The position numbers and the translations under genes were made by a program. 20,000 bases of DNA from Verrucomicrobiota bacterium. Its GTDB lineage: Bacteria > Verrucomicrobiota > Verrucomicrobiia > Verrucomicrobiales > Verrucomicrobiaceae. Shown here piece by piece: positions 1-6,668 of this stretch. The DNA is taken from positions 1 to 20,000 of the forward strand of contig JAEYYS010000418.1 of assembly GCA_023428335.1 (NCBI GenBank), in the 5' to 3' direction. A model generated the notes under the pieces. That model worked only from the letters and a program-made list of their open reading frames with translations, ran no database searches and was not told the origin of the DNA. Every line of letters starts with the position of its first letter. The first letter of the stretch is position 1.

Positions 1-1
1 T

Positions 2-3000
2 GCGCTCGTGCTGCTGCTCAAAACCCTCGACCAGGGCCGCCAGGCCAGGCGCCGCCTCCAGCGCCAGCTCACCGGCCTCGGCTTCCCCGTAGTGCAGCAA
101 CTGCAGCGTGTAGGACGTGCGCGCACCGACCGCGCCACGGCCGGGCGAGCCGACATCGGTCGCTCCCGGTGCCTGGAAGGCTTCCAGTCGACCCGCCACT
201 GCCGCCACATAACGCGGAGTCTCGGTGCCTGAAATGACATCCCAAACCAAGGCATCGGTGGGAGTTCCACCCCCGGAGACACCGGCATGGCCACCCGCGG
301 CCAGCGAACCGTCCGGACGCTGAAAACCGCCCTCGCCATAACTCACATAAAACAGCTCGCGACCTGCGGCGTCGAACAGGGCAATGCCGTCGTTCTGACC
401 GAGTCCCGGTGCGCCGAGTGTCTGCACAATCTGCACCTCGGGCGCCAACCCCCACCAGGTGCGGAAAGCCTCGGGATCCCCGCCGGTGACAATGAGCGAT
501 TTGCCCGCCGGCAGGATCGTGCCTGGCGCAAAGGCCCACGCCTGGGCGTCGATGAACGAACGGCTGTCGTCATCCCAGGTGTAACCGCCGAGATCCACAT
601 CGACCTCTCCGTAGTTCGTCAATTCCCAGTAATCCGCCGCACCCACGGTCTCGGACTGGCTCGACTGAATTTCCGTCAGCAGCAGTTTCGGCGGAGCGAT
701 GTCGCCATCGTCTTCCACCGTCATCTGTGCCGTCGCCTGCGTGGCGCCTTCAGCAGTGGCAGTGAGCAGCACGGCCTGCGGGCCATCGGCCAGGATGTCA
801 TCCACCGCCGCGACCTCAAAGCTCACGGTCGATTCGCCAGCAGCAAAACTCACTTCGGACGGCACGGTCGCCTCCGACGTGTCACTCGACAGCAGGCGCA
901 CCGTCAGCGCCGCTTCCAGATCGCCAAAGCGCGTCAGCGTCGCCAAAGCGGCGTTCACCCCGGCATTCTCCAGGAACGTCGCCGGGGACACCGTCAACTG
1001 CAGCAGGATCGCCGGATCGACACCATCGCCGCCGGCGCTGCCGGGCGAACCGACATCCGTGCCACTGACGGCGTTCGCCGCACCGTCCTCACCGGTGCGG
1101 GCGGCACGGTAGCGCGGCTGCGCCAAGCCCGAGGCCGGCTCCCAAACCAGGGCATCGCTGGCCAGGCCACCGGCCGAGCGACCGGCATGCCCCCCGAGCG
1201 CAGGCAAGCCCTCGGCGCGGGTGAAGCCGCCGGCGGCATAGCTGAAATAAAACACCTCGACACCGCTGGCATCGTAAAGGGCCACGCCATCGTTTTCGCC
1301 CAGGCCCGGGGCGCCGGGCGACTGAATCACGCGCACGGTCTCAGGCAACCCCCACCAGGCGCGGAAAGCGGCCGGATCGGCGGGGGTGAAGATCAACGAC
1401 TCGCCTGGAGCGATGGTCGTTCCCGCCGGCAACGCCCAGGCGAGAGCCGCCGCGCGGTTGCGAGCAGAGTCATGCCAGGTGTAACCCGCCAGCGACAGCG
1501 GTTCCGCGCCAAAATGGGTCAGTTCCCAGTAGTCGCCAACACCAGCCGGCGCCCCTGCCGAAGGACTGGAATGCAGTTCGGTCAGCAGCAGTGGCGAGAG
1601 ATCGACCACCGTGATGCCGGCGAACTGACTCGCCACCACGCCGTCATTGTCAGTCGCCACCGCCCGCACCGTGTGCGCCCCCGGCGTGGCACCGCTCCAG
1701 ACAAACTGGTAAGGTGGATTAATCAGTTCAGCCAGTCGGTTGTCGCCATCGAAAAACTCCACCTTGGCAATGCTGCCATCGCTGTCGCTTGCCGTGGCAC
1801 GGATCAGGATCGGCGTGGTGCCGCGAAAAACGCTGTCCTGCACCGGTTCCTGCAGCACCAGCGTGGGGGCAAACTTCGTCAGCGGCGCACCGGCGACCCA
1901 AAGCGGCTGCCAGCCCGCCACCGGCAGACCATCGCCATCCTCGGGGCCAGTGGCGACACCTCGGATGTTGCCCGTCGAACTGGCGACCTCCACCCCCGTG
2001 CCCTCATCCAAACCAAAGCGACCCACCAAGCCGAAGGCGGAGACGATCGAGGCATCCTTGGTGGCAGCAATGTCTTCGGCACTGCGCGCATAATTCCAGA
2101 CCCGCACTTCGTCGATGGCGCCGAAGAAGGAACCGGCGCGCTGCACGGACGTGTTCAAGGCCGCGCCAATGGCAAAACGGTGATTGCTGTCGTAACGCGG
2201 CATGGCGCCGGGAATTGTGTCACGCGTTCCAACCTCGACCCCGTCGAGATAGAGTTTCCACACGCCCGCCACACCGTCATAGGTCACCGCCGCATGGTAC
2301 CAGCGACCGTCCTCGATCGGCTCGTGGGTACCGAAGACCGGGAAGTTCGCCCCACCCGTCACGCCCGGCGAGGGAATCGCCTCAAAGTCAGCCGCCAGCA
2401 GGCCGTCGCGCGTGATGCCGACCAGATAATTGGTGTCGGTCGTGTTGTTGTCGGACTCGCCGCGCCCCTTGGCAAAGAGCGGCTGCACGACGATGCCGCC
2501 AACCCCGGAACTGGCCGTGGCCCCCGGCCCCTCCTTGCGGAACCACCCCTCCAGGGTCAGGCCCTTGGTCGGCGGCCCACCCACGCCCAACTCCGGCGCC
2601 GGATCGAGGGTGACGTTCTCGACAAGACCATCAAAGAACAGGGCGGTCTGCGCCGGCGGATTCTCAGGATCGACACGAACAACAATCGTCACCGGCGTGC
2701 TGCTGATGGCCTGGCCATCCGTGTCGGTGGCACGCGCCACATACTGGTAGCGACCACCGTCCAATCCCGACTCCTGCACGGTGTAGGGTTCCTCGGTCAC
2801 CGTGCCAAGGAGCTTGCCATTGCGGAAAAACTCCACTTGAGTCACCGCACCATTGAAGTCGGAGGCATCGGCCGTGACAGCAAAGGCAGCCGGACTGGTG
2901 AAGATCTGTCCTTCCAGAGGCGCCGACACCAGCACATCGGGCAGCAGCGGCGCGCCAAAGAAGGCGAAGCTGAACACATCCTCGTCTGGCAAGCCTCCAT

Positions 3001-4105
3001 CTTCCAGAACGGGCAGCGTGCTGGCATTGATGATGTCGCGACTCTCAATCACCCACAGGTTGTTCACGGGGTCCCACTGATACGAGACGATGTTGTCCGT
3101 GGTGTTGGTGCCGCCACCGGCCGGGCTGACCAGCAGGGTGCCGGTTTGCGGACTGCCTTCAGGGATCGACAGATGCCATTGGCCAACCCCCGCCTTGGTC
3201 AGCGTGAAGTCGCCCGCAGCCACATCCACGCTCGCATCGTCGTTGACCATCGCCATCGCCTGCAGGCCGTCGGTGCCGATTTTGCTGAGTGGCAGATAAA
3301 CAAAGGTCACCGGGTCCTGCTCGGTGCCCGTGCCGTTGGAACCGTTGTCGCGGACGCGCAGCCGCCAGGTGCCGTCGGGCAGGGCCTCGGAGGAGGCGTA
3401 GTTGTCCTCGTTCTTGGCGTGATTGACCAGCAGGATGCCGTTCTCCGGCGTTGCCGTCGGATCCGCGGAACGCAGATCCAGCAGGGTCACCCCCGAGCCG
3501 ATGTCGACCAGGTTGGAACCCAGGGCCAGACCCGGACTGCCATTGAAACGGTCGAGCGGCAGACCGTTGCCGCGACTGGCAATCCAGCCGGTGCCGCCCA
3601 GCCACTGATCGTAGGGGAAGTAGCCGAAACCAAGGTCCACGTTCACTTCCGAGCCCTGGGCCGCGCGCGAGGTGGCAAAATAATAGGCCGTCGGCGGATC
3701 AATGCCTCCAAAGGTCGCCACAGCCACCGTCGCATAGAACTGGCCGATGGTGTCGCCGAAGGGATTGTTGTTGCGACCATTCTGCGCCACCGAGGCGACC
3801 AGGGCGCCCGCGGTGAAATCGTTCTCATTGAGGAAGCTGATGGCGAAGTCGGCACGGCTTGAAGAAAAGGGCACCGGCTCCCAGCGCAGCGTTCCTCCCG
3901 TGCCGCGGAACATCGTGATCGAGGTCGAGGTGTTGAGTTCGTCGTTCTGCCGCACCAGAATCGTGCCAAACTGGGTCGAGGGCGGAGGCACTTCCTGAGC
4001 CACAACGGCTTGCGGCATCAGCAGGGCAAGCGCAACCGCCGAACACCACTGGCGAACACGAGAAACAGACAGACAAGCCAAGGCGGAAGAGGAAAACGAA
4101 CTCAT
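2..4105 (-). CDS. Secreted multidomain surface protein: Ig-like, LamG, two lamin-tail domains (N-terminal part, truncated by window edge)
   Basis: The frame is open from the ATG at 4105 to the left edge, giving 1368 residues with no stop. Residues 1-36 are a signal peptide (hydrophobic core around 22-35, cleavage likely after AVVA). A region of about 40-385 that I cannot assign follows. Next come an Ig-like domain (387-475, VEFFRNGKLLG), a LamG/concanavalin-like domain (487-690, LTLEGWFRKEG to IDEVRVWNYARS), a second Ig-like domain (746-832, VEFFDGDNRLAEL), a lamin-tail domain (838-1022), a Calx-beta-like stretch (1025-1135) and a second lamin-tail domain (1138-1322). Residues 1334-1368 begin LQLLHYGEAEAG and resemble the start of 5'-nucleotidase-type metallophosphoesterases. 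A purine-rich GGAAGG about 9 bases before the ATG may be the RBS. The protein is probably exported or surface-bound; the domain calls are by eye. Confidence 0.85.
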   Translation of the reverse strand, partial: MSSFSSSALACLSVSRVRQWCSAVALALLMPQAVVAQEVPPPSTQFGTILVRQNDELNTSTSITMFRGTGGTLRWEPVPFSSSRADFAISFLNENDFTAGALVASVAQNGRNNNPFGDTIGQFYATVAVATFGGIDPPTAYYFATSRAAQGSEVNVDLGFGYFPYDQWLGGTGWIASRGNGLPLDRFNGSPGLALGSNLVDIGSGVTLLDLRSADPTATPENGILLVNHAKNEDNYASSEALPDGTWRLRVRDNGSNGTGTEQDPVTFVYLPLSKIGTDGLQAMAMVNDDASVDVAAGDFTLTKAGVGQWHLSIPEGSPQTGTLLVSPAGGGTNTTDNIVSYQWDPVNNLWVIESRDIINASTLPVLEDGGLPDEDVFSFAFFGAPLLPDVLVSAPLEGQIFTSPAAFAVTADASDFNGAVTQVEFFRNGKLLGTVTEEPYTVQESGLDGGRYQYVARATDTDGQAISSTPVTIVVRVDPENPPAQTALFFDGLVENVTLDPAPELGVGGPPTKGLTLEGWFRKEGPGATASSGVGGIVVQPLFAKGRGESDNNTTDTNYLVGITRDGLLAADFEAIPSPGVTGGANFPVFGTHEPIEDGRWYHAAVTYDGVAGVWKLYLDGVEVGTRDTIPGAMPRYDSNHRFAIGAALNTSVQRAGSFFGAIDEVRVWNYARSAEDIAATKDASIVSAFGLVGRFGLDEGTGVEVASSTGNIRGVATGPEDGDGLPVAGWQPLWVAGAPLTKFAPTLVLQEPVQDSVFRGTTPILIRATASDSDGSIAKVEFFDGDNRLAELINPPYQFVWSGATPGAHTVRAVATDNDGVVASQFAGITVVDLSPLLLTELHSSPSAGAPAGVGDYWELTHFGAEPLSLAGYTWHDSARNRAAALAWALPAGTTIAPGESLIFTPADPAAFRAWWGLPETVRVIQSPGAPGLGENDGVALYDASGVEVFYFSYAAGGFTRAEGLPALGGHAGRSAGGLASDALVWEPASGLAQPRYRAARTGEDGAANAVSGTDVGSPGSAGGDGVDPAILLQLTVSPATFLENAGVNAALATLTRFGDLEAALTVRLLSSDTSEATVPSEVSFAAGESTVSFEVAAVDDILADGPQAVLLTATAEGATQATAQMTVEDDGDIAPPKLLLTEIQSSQSETVGAADYWELTNYGEVDVDLGGYTWDDDSRSFIDAQAWAFAPGTILPAGKSLIVTGGDPEAFRTWWGLAPEVQIVQTLGAPGLGQNDGIALFDAAGRELFYVSYGEGGFQRPDGSLAAGGHAGVSGGGTPTDALVWDVISGTETPRYVAAVAGRLEAFQAPGATDVGSPGRGAVGARTSYTLQLLHYGEAEAGELALEAAPGLAALVEGFEQQHER

Positions 4106-4393
4106 AAATCGAGCCCTTCCTTGAAGCACCCCGGCCGCTCTCGCGACGCCTATTAAGTGACAAAACCGACGACTCCGCGAGTTACAAACTTTTCACTCTT
4201 TATCCTCACTCAAACTCCTGTCCGACATGTCAGGAACCGCACGAAACAGGTCGAAGCGCTCCTGGAAAACCAGACTGGCACACACGTCCGCGGACTCAAA
4301 TCCATCCACATCGAGGATAAATCATCAAATATGCTTCCATAACATTGAATCATAATGCCATTCCATGCCAATAACTCATTCATGCACCATCAC

Positions 4394-4409
4394 ATGACAT
4401 GAATGTCAT
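4394..4409. promoter_or_regulatory. Perfect 16-bp inverted repeat, operator-like
   Basis: ATGACAT and ATGTCAT form perfect 7-bp arms around a central GA, in the AT-rich intergenic region about 290 bp upstream of the minus-strand surface-protein gene. Size and symmetry fit a dimeric regulator site, but no second copy was seen and the distance to a start codon is large. Function is inference only. Confidence 0.35.
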
Positions 4410-4564
4410 ATCATCGAACCACCTCACTCAGCTTCAGTGCCGGATTGCCATCCACTCGCTGTTCCAGCTCATCAGCACAGGCGCACACCTGTCGACCAAC
4501 TCACCCCCATGGTTTGCTTCAGGCACCTGGCATCTGCAGAGCGAAGACCACAGGCAGGCTCGGA

Positions 4565-4578
4565 CGGGCTGAAGCCCG
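4565..4578. repeat. Short GC-rich hairpin
   Basis: CGGGC and GCCCG arms enclose a TGAA loop. It lies about 140 bp beyond the tRNA 3' end in the tRNA's direction of transcription and could help end that transcript. There is no U-tract, so it is not a classical intrinsic terminator. Confidence 0.35.
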
Positions 4579-4589
4579 GGAGTACTTTG

Positions 4590-4638
4590 GTTCGACACCC
4601 TCTCCTTGCTCGCGGGCTCGCGCGGAGAGGGTGGGATT
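4590..4638. repeat. 49-bp repeat, copy 1 (hairpin-forming)
   Basis: This copy matches 4684-4732 at 46 of 49 positions, offset by exactly 94 bp. It can fold into a hairpin with a perfect 10-bp stem (CACCCTCTCC at 4596-4605 with GGAGAGGGTG at 4624-4633) and an 18-nt GC-rich loop. Read on the minus strand it begins with the same bases as the tRNA-Ser 3' arm (AATCCCACCCTCT) and ends with bases resembling the tRNA 5' end (GGAGAGG). It is either a REP-like intergenic element or a remnant of a tRNA duplication. Confidence 0.75.
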
Positions 4639-4683
4639 TTCCTTCGCGGACTCAGGCCATCCGAATTTGGCTGCGCCCATCTT

Positions 4684-4732
4684 GTTTGACGCCCTCTCCT
4701 TGCTCGCGGGCTCGCGCGTAGAGGGTGGGATT
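4684..4732. repeat. 49-bp repeat, copy 2, overlapping the tRNA 3' end
   Basis: This is the second copy of the 4590-4638 repeat and differs at three positions. Bases 4717-4732 are also the 3' end of tRNA-Ser. The hairpin arms (4692-4699 with 4718-4725) carry one mismatch at 4719, so this copy folds less well than copy 1. The same base creates the acceptor-stem mismatch in the tRNA. Confidence 0.75.
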
Positions 4733-4803
4733 CGAACCCACGGTGACCTTTCGGCCACGCCGGTTTTCAAGACCGGAGCCATAAACCACTCGACCACCTC
4801 TCC
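4717..4803 (-). tRNA. tRNA-Ser (anticodon UGA)
   Basis: On the minus strand the RNA starts GGAGAGG and runs 87 nt to the discriminator G. The anticodon stem is CCGGT/ACCGG with loop CTTGAAA, giving anticodon UGA, which reads UCA serine codons. The long variable arm expected of class II tRNAs is present (GTGGCC, GAAA loop, GGTCAC), and the T-arm is GTGGG TTCGAAT CCCAC. CCA is not encoded; the bases after the discriminator are CGC. The acceptor stem has one mismatch: G2 faces A71, caused by the T at plus-strand 4719, where the displaced repeat copy would give a pairing C. The gene lies antisense to the leader of the MFS transporter gene. Confidence 0.93.
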
Positions 4804-4816
4804 TGGTGCGAACGGC

Positions 4817-4844
4817 AATCTAGCTCAGCAGTCGAGCTTGCCAA
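4817..4844 (-). promoter_or_regulatory. Sigma-70-type promoter for tRNA-Ser
   Basis: On the minus strand a -35 box TTGGCA (4839-4844) and a -10 box TAGATT (4817-4822) are 16 bp apart. Transcription would start at about 4810, a few bases before the mature tRNA 5' end at 4803. The -35 box lies inside a hairpin of the MFS leader on the opposite strand. Confidence 0.5.
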
Positions 4845-4851
4845 GGGCAAG
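4837..4851 (+). promoter_or_regulatory. Leader hairpin just before the MFS ribosome binding site
   Basis: CTTGCC and GGCAAG form a perfect 6-bp stem around AAG and end two bases before the GAGGAGG Shine-Dalgarno sequence. A weaker overlapping hairpin (AGCTC 4822-4826 with GAGCT 4834-4838) lies upstream. The structure could modulate translation of the transporter; this is inference. Confidence 0.35.
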
Positions 4852-4853
4852 TT

Positions 4854-4860
4854 GAGGAGG
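4854..4860 (+). promoter_or_regulatory. Strong Shine-Dalgarno site deciding the MFS start
   Basis: GAGGAGG lies five bases before the ATG at 4866 and is the strongest SD in the window. The other in-frame ATG at 4911, which would remove 15 residues, has no SD, so 4866 is preferred even though the first residues look unlike a typical transporter N-terminus. Confidence 0.7.
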
Positions 4861-4865
4861 GCAAA

Positions 4866-6233
4866 ATGCTGTCTTGCCATCGGCGGTCGACTGGCAAAGA
4901 CTCGGCGGCCATGAGTTCAACCGCCCAACCGATCACCCGCCTGCGCGACCTGTCGCCGCACCAGAAGCGCTCTGGCCTGGCCGCCTGGCTGGGCTGGCTG
5001 TTCGACGGTCTGGACATGCACATCTACACGCTGGTCGCCACCCCCTTTGTGGCGGCGCTGCTGCTGCAAGGCGGGCTGTCAGCGGAACCGGCGGACGTCG
5101 ACACCAAGGCGTCGATCATTCAGGCGGCCTTCCTGGTCGGCTGGGCGCTGGGCGGCGGCTTCTTCGGTCGCCTGGGCGACAAGCTCGGCCGCAGCCGCAC
5201 GCTGGTGCTGACCATTCTCTGCTATGCGGGCTTCACTGGACTCTCAGCCTTCTGCACCGAGTGGTGGCAACTGCTGATCTGTCGCTTCCTCTCGGCGCTC
5301 GGCATCGGTGGCGAATGGGCGGTCGGCGCCTCGCTGCTGTCGGAGACCTGGCCGAAAAAGTGGCGTCCCTGGATCGCCGCCACCCTGCAGACGGCGGTCA
5401 ACCTCGGCGTGCTGCTGGCCTGCGCCGCCGGCGCGGTGTTTGCCTGGGTTGTCGCCCAGGGCTGGATGGAGGAGAGCCCCAGCCATCGCGCGGTTTTCCT
5501 GGTCGGCATCCTGCCGGCCCTGCTGACCCTGTGGATCCGCAAGGCGGTGCCGGAGACCGAGGAATGGACCCATGCCGCGCAGACGCGCAAGCCGCCGCGC
5601 CTGCGCGAGCTGTTTGGCCCGGAAGTGGCCGGCACGACCTGGCGGGTGTTGATCATCTGCTCGGTCTCGCTCACCGCCCACTGGGCCTTCCTGTTCTGGC
5701 AGCAGGGCCTGATCCGCGCCCTGCCCGAAGTCAAATCCCTGCCCGGCCCCGACCAGACCCGCGCGGTCGTCGAGGCCCTGGTCTGGATCATGTGCGGCTC
5801 GATCCTCGGCAACTACATCGCCGGCTTCTTCGCCAAACTCTGGGGCTACCGCGCGGCCATCGTGCTCATGCTGCTCGGCTATGCTGCGTCCATGCTGACC
5901 GCCTTCCATGAGGGCGCCTCCTGGACGCATGCGCAGATGCTCGGCTGGTATGCGGTCATCGGTCTCTGCCAGGGGGTCTTCGGCCTGTTCACCATGTGCC
6001 TGCCTCCCCTCTTCCCCACCCTGCTGCGCACGACCGGTGCCGGCTTCTGCTACAACATCGGCCGCATCGTCGCCGCCGCCGGCACGGTCTTCTTCAAGCT
6101 CTACGCGCCGGTGGGCGACTACCATCGCGCCCTGTACCTGGCCGGCTGGCTGTTCATCCCGGCAGCTGCCGTTGCCCTGCTGCTGCCGCAGGAACGCAAC
6201 GAGCCCGGCCCCGTCGATCAACCCGCAGACTGA
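4866..6233 (+). CDS. Major facilitator superfamily transporter (metabolite:H+ symporter type)
   Basis: The 455-residue inner-membrane protein has about twelve hydrophobic segments. The first helix carries WLFDGLDMHIY, an acidic pattern common in organic-acid and sialate symporters of the superfamily. Motif A is intact between helices 2 and 3 (GRLGDKLGRSRT, residues 101-112), followed by GIGGEWAVGASLLSETWP in the helix 4-5 region. The substrate cannot be read from sequence; an anionic or sugar-derived compound is plausible because two exported sulfatases follow in the same cluster. The stop is two bases before the next start, which suggests translational coupling. The GAGGAGG site sets the start at 4866. 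Confidence 0.9.
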   Translation: MLSCHRRSTGKDSAAMSSTAQPITRLRDLSPHQKRSGLAAWLGWLFDGLDMHIYTLVATPFVAALLLQGGLSAEPADVDTKASIIQAAFLVGWALGGGFFGRLGDKLGRSRTLVLTILCYAGFTGLSAFCTEWWQLLICRFLSALGIGGEWAVGASLLSETWPKKWRPWIAATLQTAVNLGVLLACAAGAVFAWVVAQGWMEESPSHRAVFLVGILPALLTLWIRKAVPETEEWTHAAQTRKPPRLRELFGPEVAGTTWRVLIICSVSLTAHWAFLFWQQGLIRALPEVKSLPGPDQTRAVVEALVWIMCGSILGNYIAGFFAKLWGYRAAIVLMLLGYAASMLTAFHEGASWTHAQMLGWYAVIGLCQGVFGLFTMCLPPLFPTLLRTTGAGFCYNIGRIVAAAGTVFFKLYAPVGDYHRALYLAGWLFIPAAAVALLLPQERNEPGPVDQPAD

Positions 6234-6235
6234 TC

Positions 6236-6631
6236 ATGCTGCGCCTTCTCCTGCATCTGCTGTTCGGCGGCGTCTTTGTCTATGCCGGCGCCGTCAAGGC
6301 TTGGGATCCGGCGGCGTTTCTGCTCGACATCCGCAGCTTCGAACTGCTGCCCGATCCCTGGGCGGCCTGGCTGGCCATGAGCCTGCCCTGGCTGGAGATT
6401 TTTGCCGGGCTGGCAGTGATGACCGGCCTGCTGCGCGCCGGCGGCCTGCTGCTGCTCAATGCCTGCCTGCTCGGCTTCCTCGCCGCCATCCTCATCGCCT
6501 GGGCGCGCGGCCTCGACATCCGCTGCGGCTGCTTCGGCAGCGGTGGCAGCTCCGAGTATGTGGAGTTGCTCGTCCGCGACCTGGCCCTGCTCGGCCTCGG
6601 CCTGTGGCTGGCGCGACGGCAAAAACGCTGA
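6236..6631 (+). CDS. MauE/DoxX-family redox-associated membrane protein
   Basis: This 131-residue protein has four predicted membrane helices (about 3-22, 43-65, 67-90 and 110-126). The motif DIRCGCFGSGG (cysteines at 97 and 99) is typical of the MauE/DoxX group, whose members are linked to periplasmic disulfide or quinone redox chemistry. The start codon lies two bases after the MFS stop (TGATCATG), so the genes are almost certainly co-transcribed. The CxC could pass electrons to or from exported proteins, including the sulfatases downstream, but nothing in the sequence proves a partner. The family call is fairly secure; the exact role is unknown. Confidence 0.8.
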   Translation: MLRLLLHLLFGGVFVYAGAVKAWDPAAFLLDIRSFELLPDPWAAWLAMSLPWLEIFAGLAVMTGLLRAGGLLLLNACLLGFLAAILIAWARGLDIRCGCFGSGGSSEYVELLVRDLALLGLGLWLARRQKR

Positions 6632-6668
6632 CATTCCCATGGCGAGGCTGACGTTGTCAGGCTTTGCC

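Larger units (their letters stand above)
4106..4716. other. Intergenic region, partly AT-rich, no convincing gene
   Basis: This 611-bp stretch lies between the start of the giant minus-strand protein gene and the 3' end of the tRNA gene. About 4150-4420 is visibly richer in A and T than the rest of the window. It holds a perfect palindrome (4394-4409), a short GC-rich hairpin (4565-4578) and one full copy of a 49-bp repeat, plus most of the second. Short ORFs cross it (for example 4157-4342 and 4403-4855 on the plus strand), but their translations look random and one runs antisense through the tRNA. The promoter of the minus-strand gene should lie in about 4110-4200. A TAATAG box is present there, but I see no convincing -35 partner. 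Confidence 0.7.

Noticed and set aside
287..3862. 1191-codon open frame on the plus strand
   Set aside because: It lies wholly opposite the minus-strand surface protein. Its translation is Arg/His/Gln/Ala-rich without domains, while the minus-strand frame has a signal peptide and clear Ig, LamG and lamin-tail modules. It is a high-GC shadow.
4215..4235. Near-palindrome TCCTGTC...GTCAGGA
   Set aside because: The arms contain a mismatch, and there is no supporting context such as a nearby start codon or second copy.
4623..4699. Second tRNA gene downstream of tRNA-Ser
   Set aside because: The acceptor arms GGAGAGG and CCTCTCC and the length fit a tRNA, but there is no T-stem 5' strand, no D-arm and no anticodon stem. 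It is kept only as a possible remnant.
4590..4732. CRISPR array
   Set aside because: There are only two repeats, they are imperfect and hairpin-forming, the single spacer is 45 bp, and one repeat overlaps a tRNA. No cas genes are present.
4403..4855. 150-codon plus-strand ORF across the repeat and tRNA region
   Set aside because: It runs antisense through tRNA-Ser and both hairpin repeats, and its translation shows no protein-like pattern.
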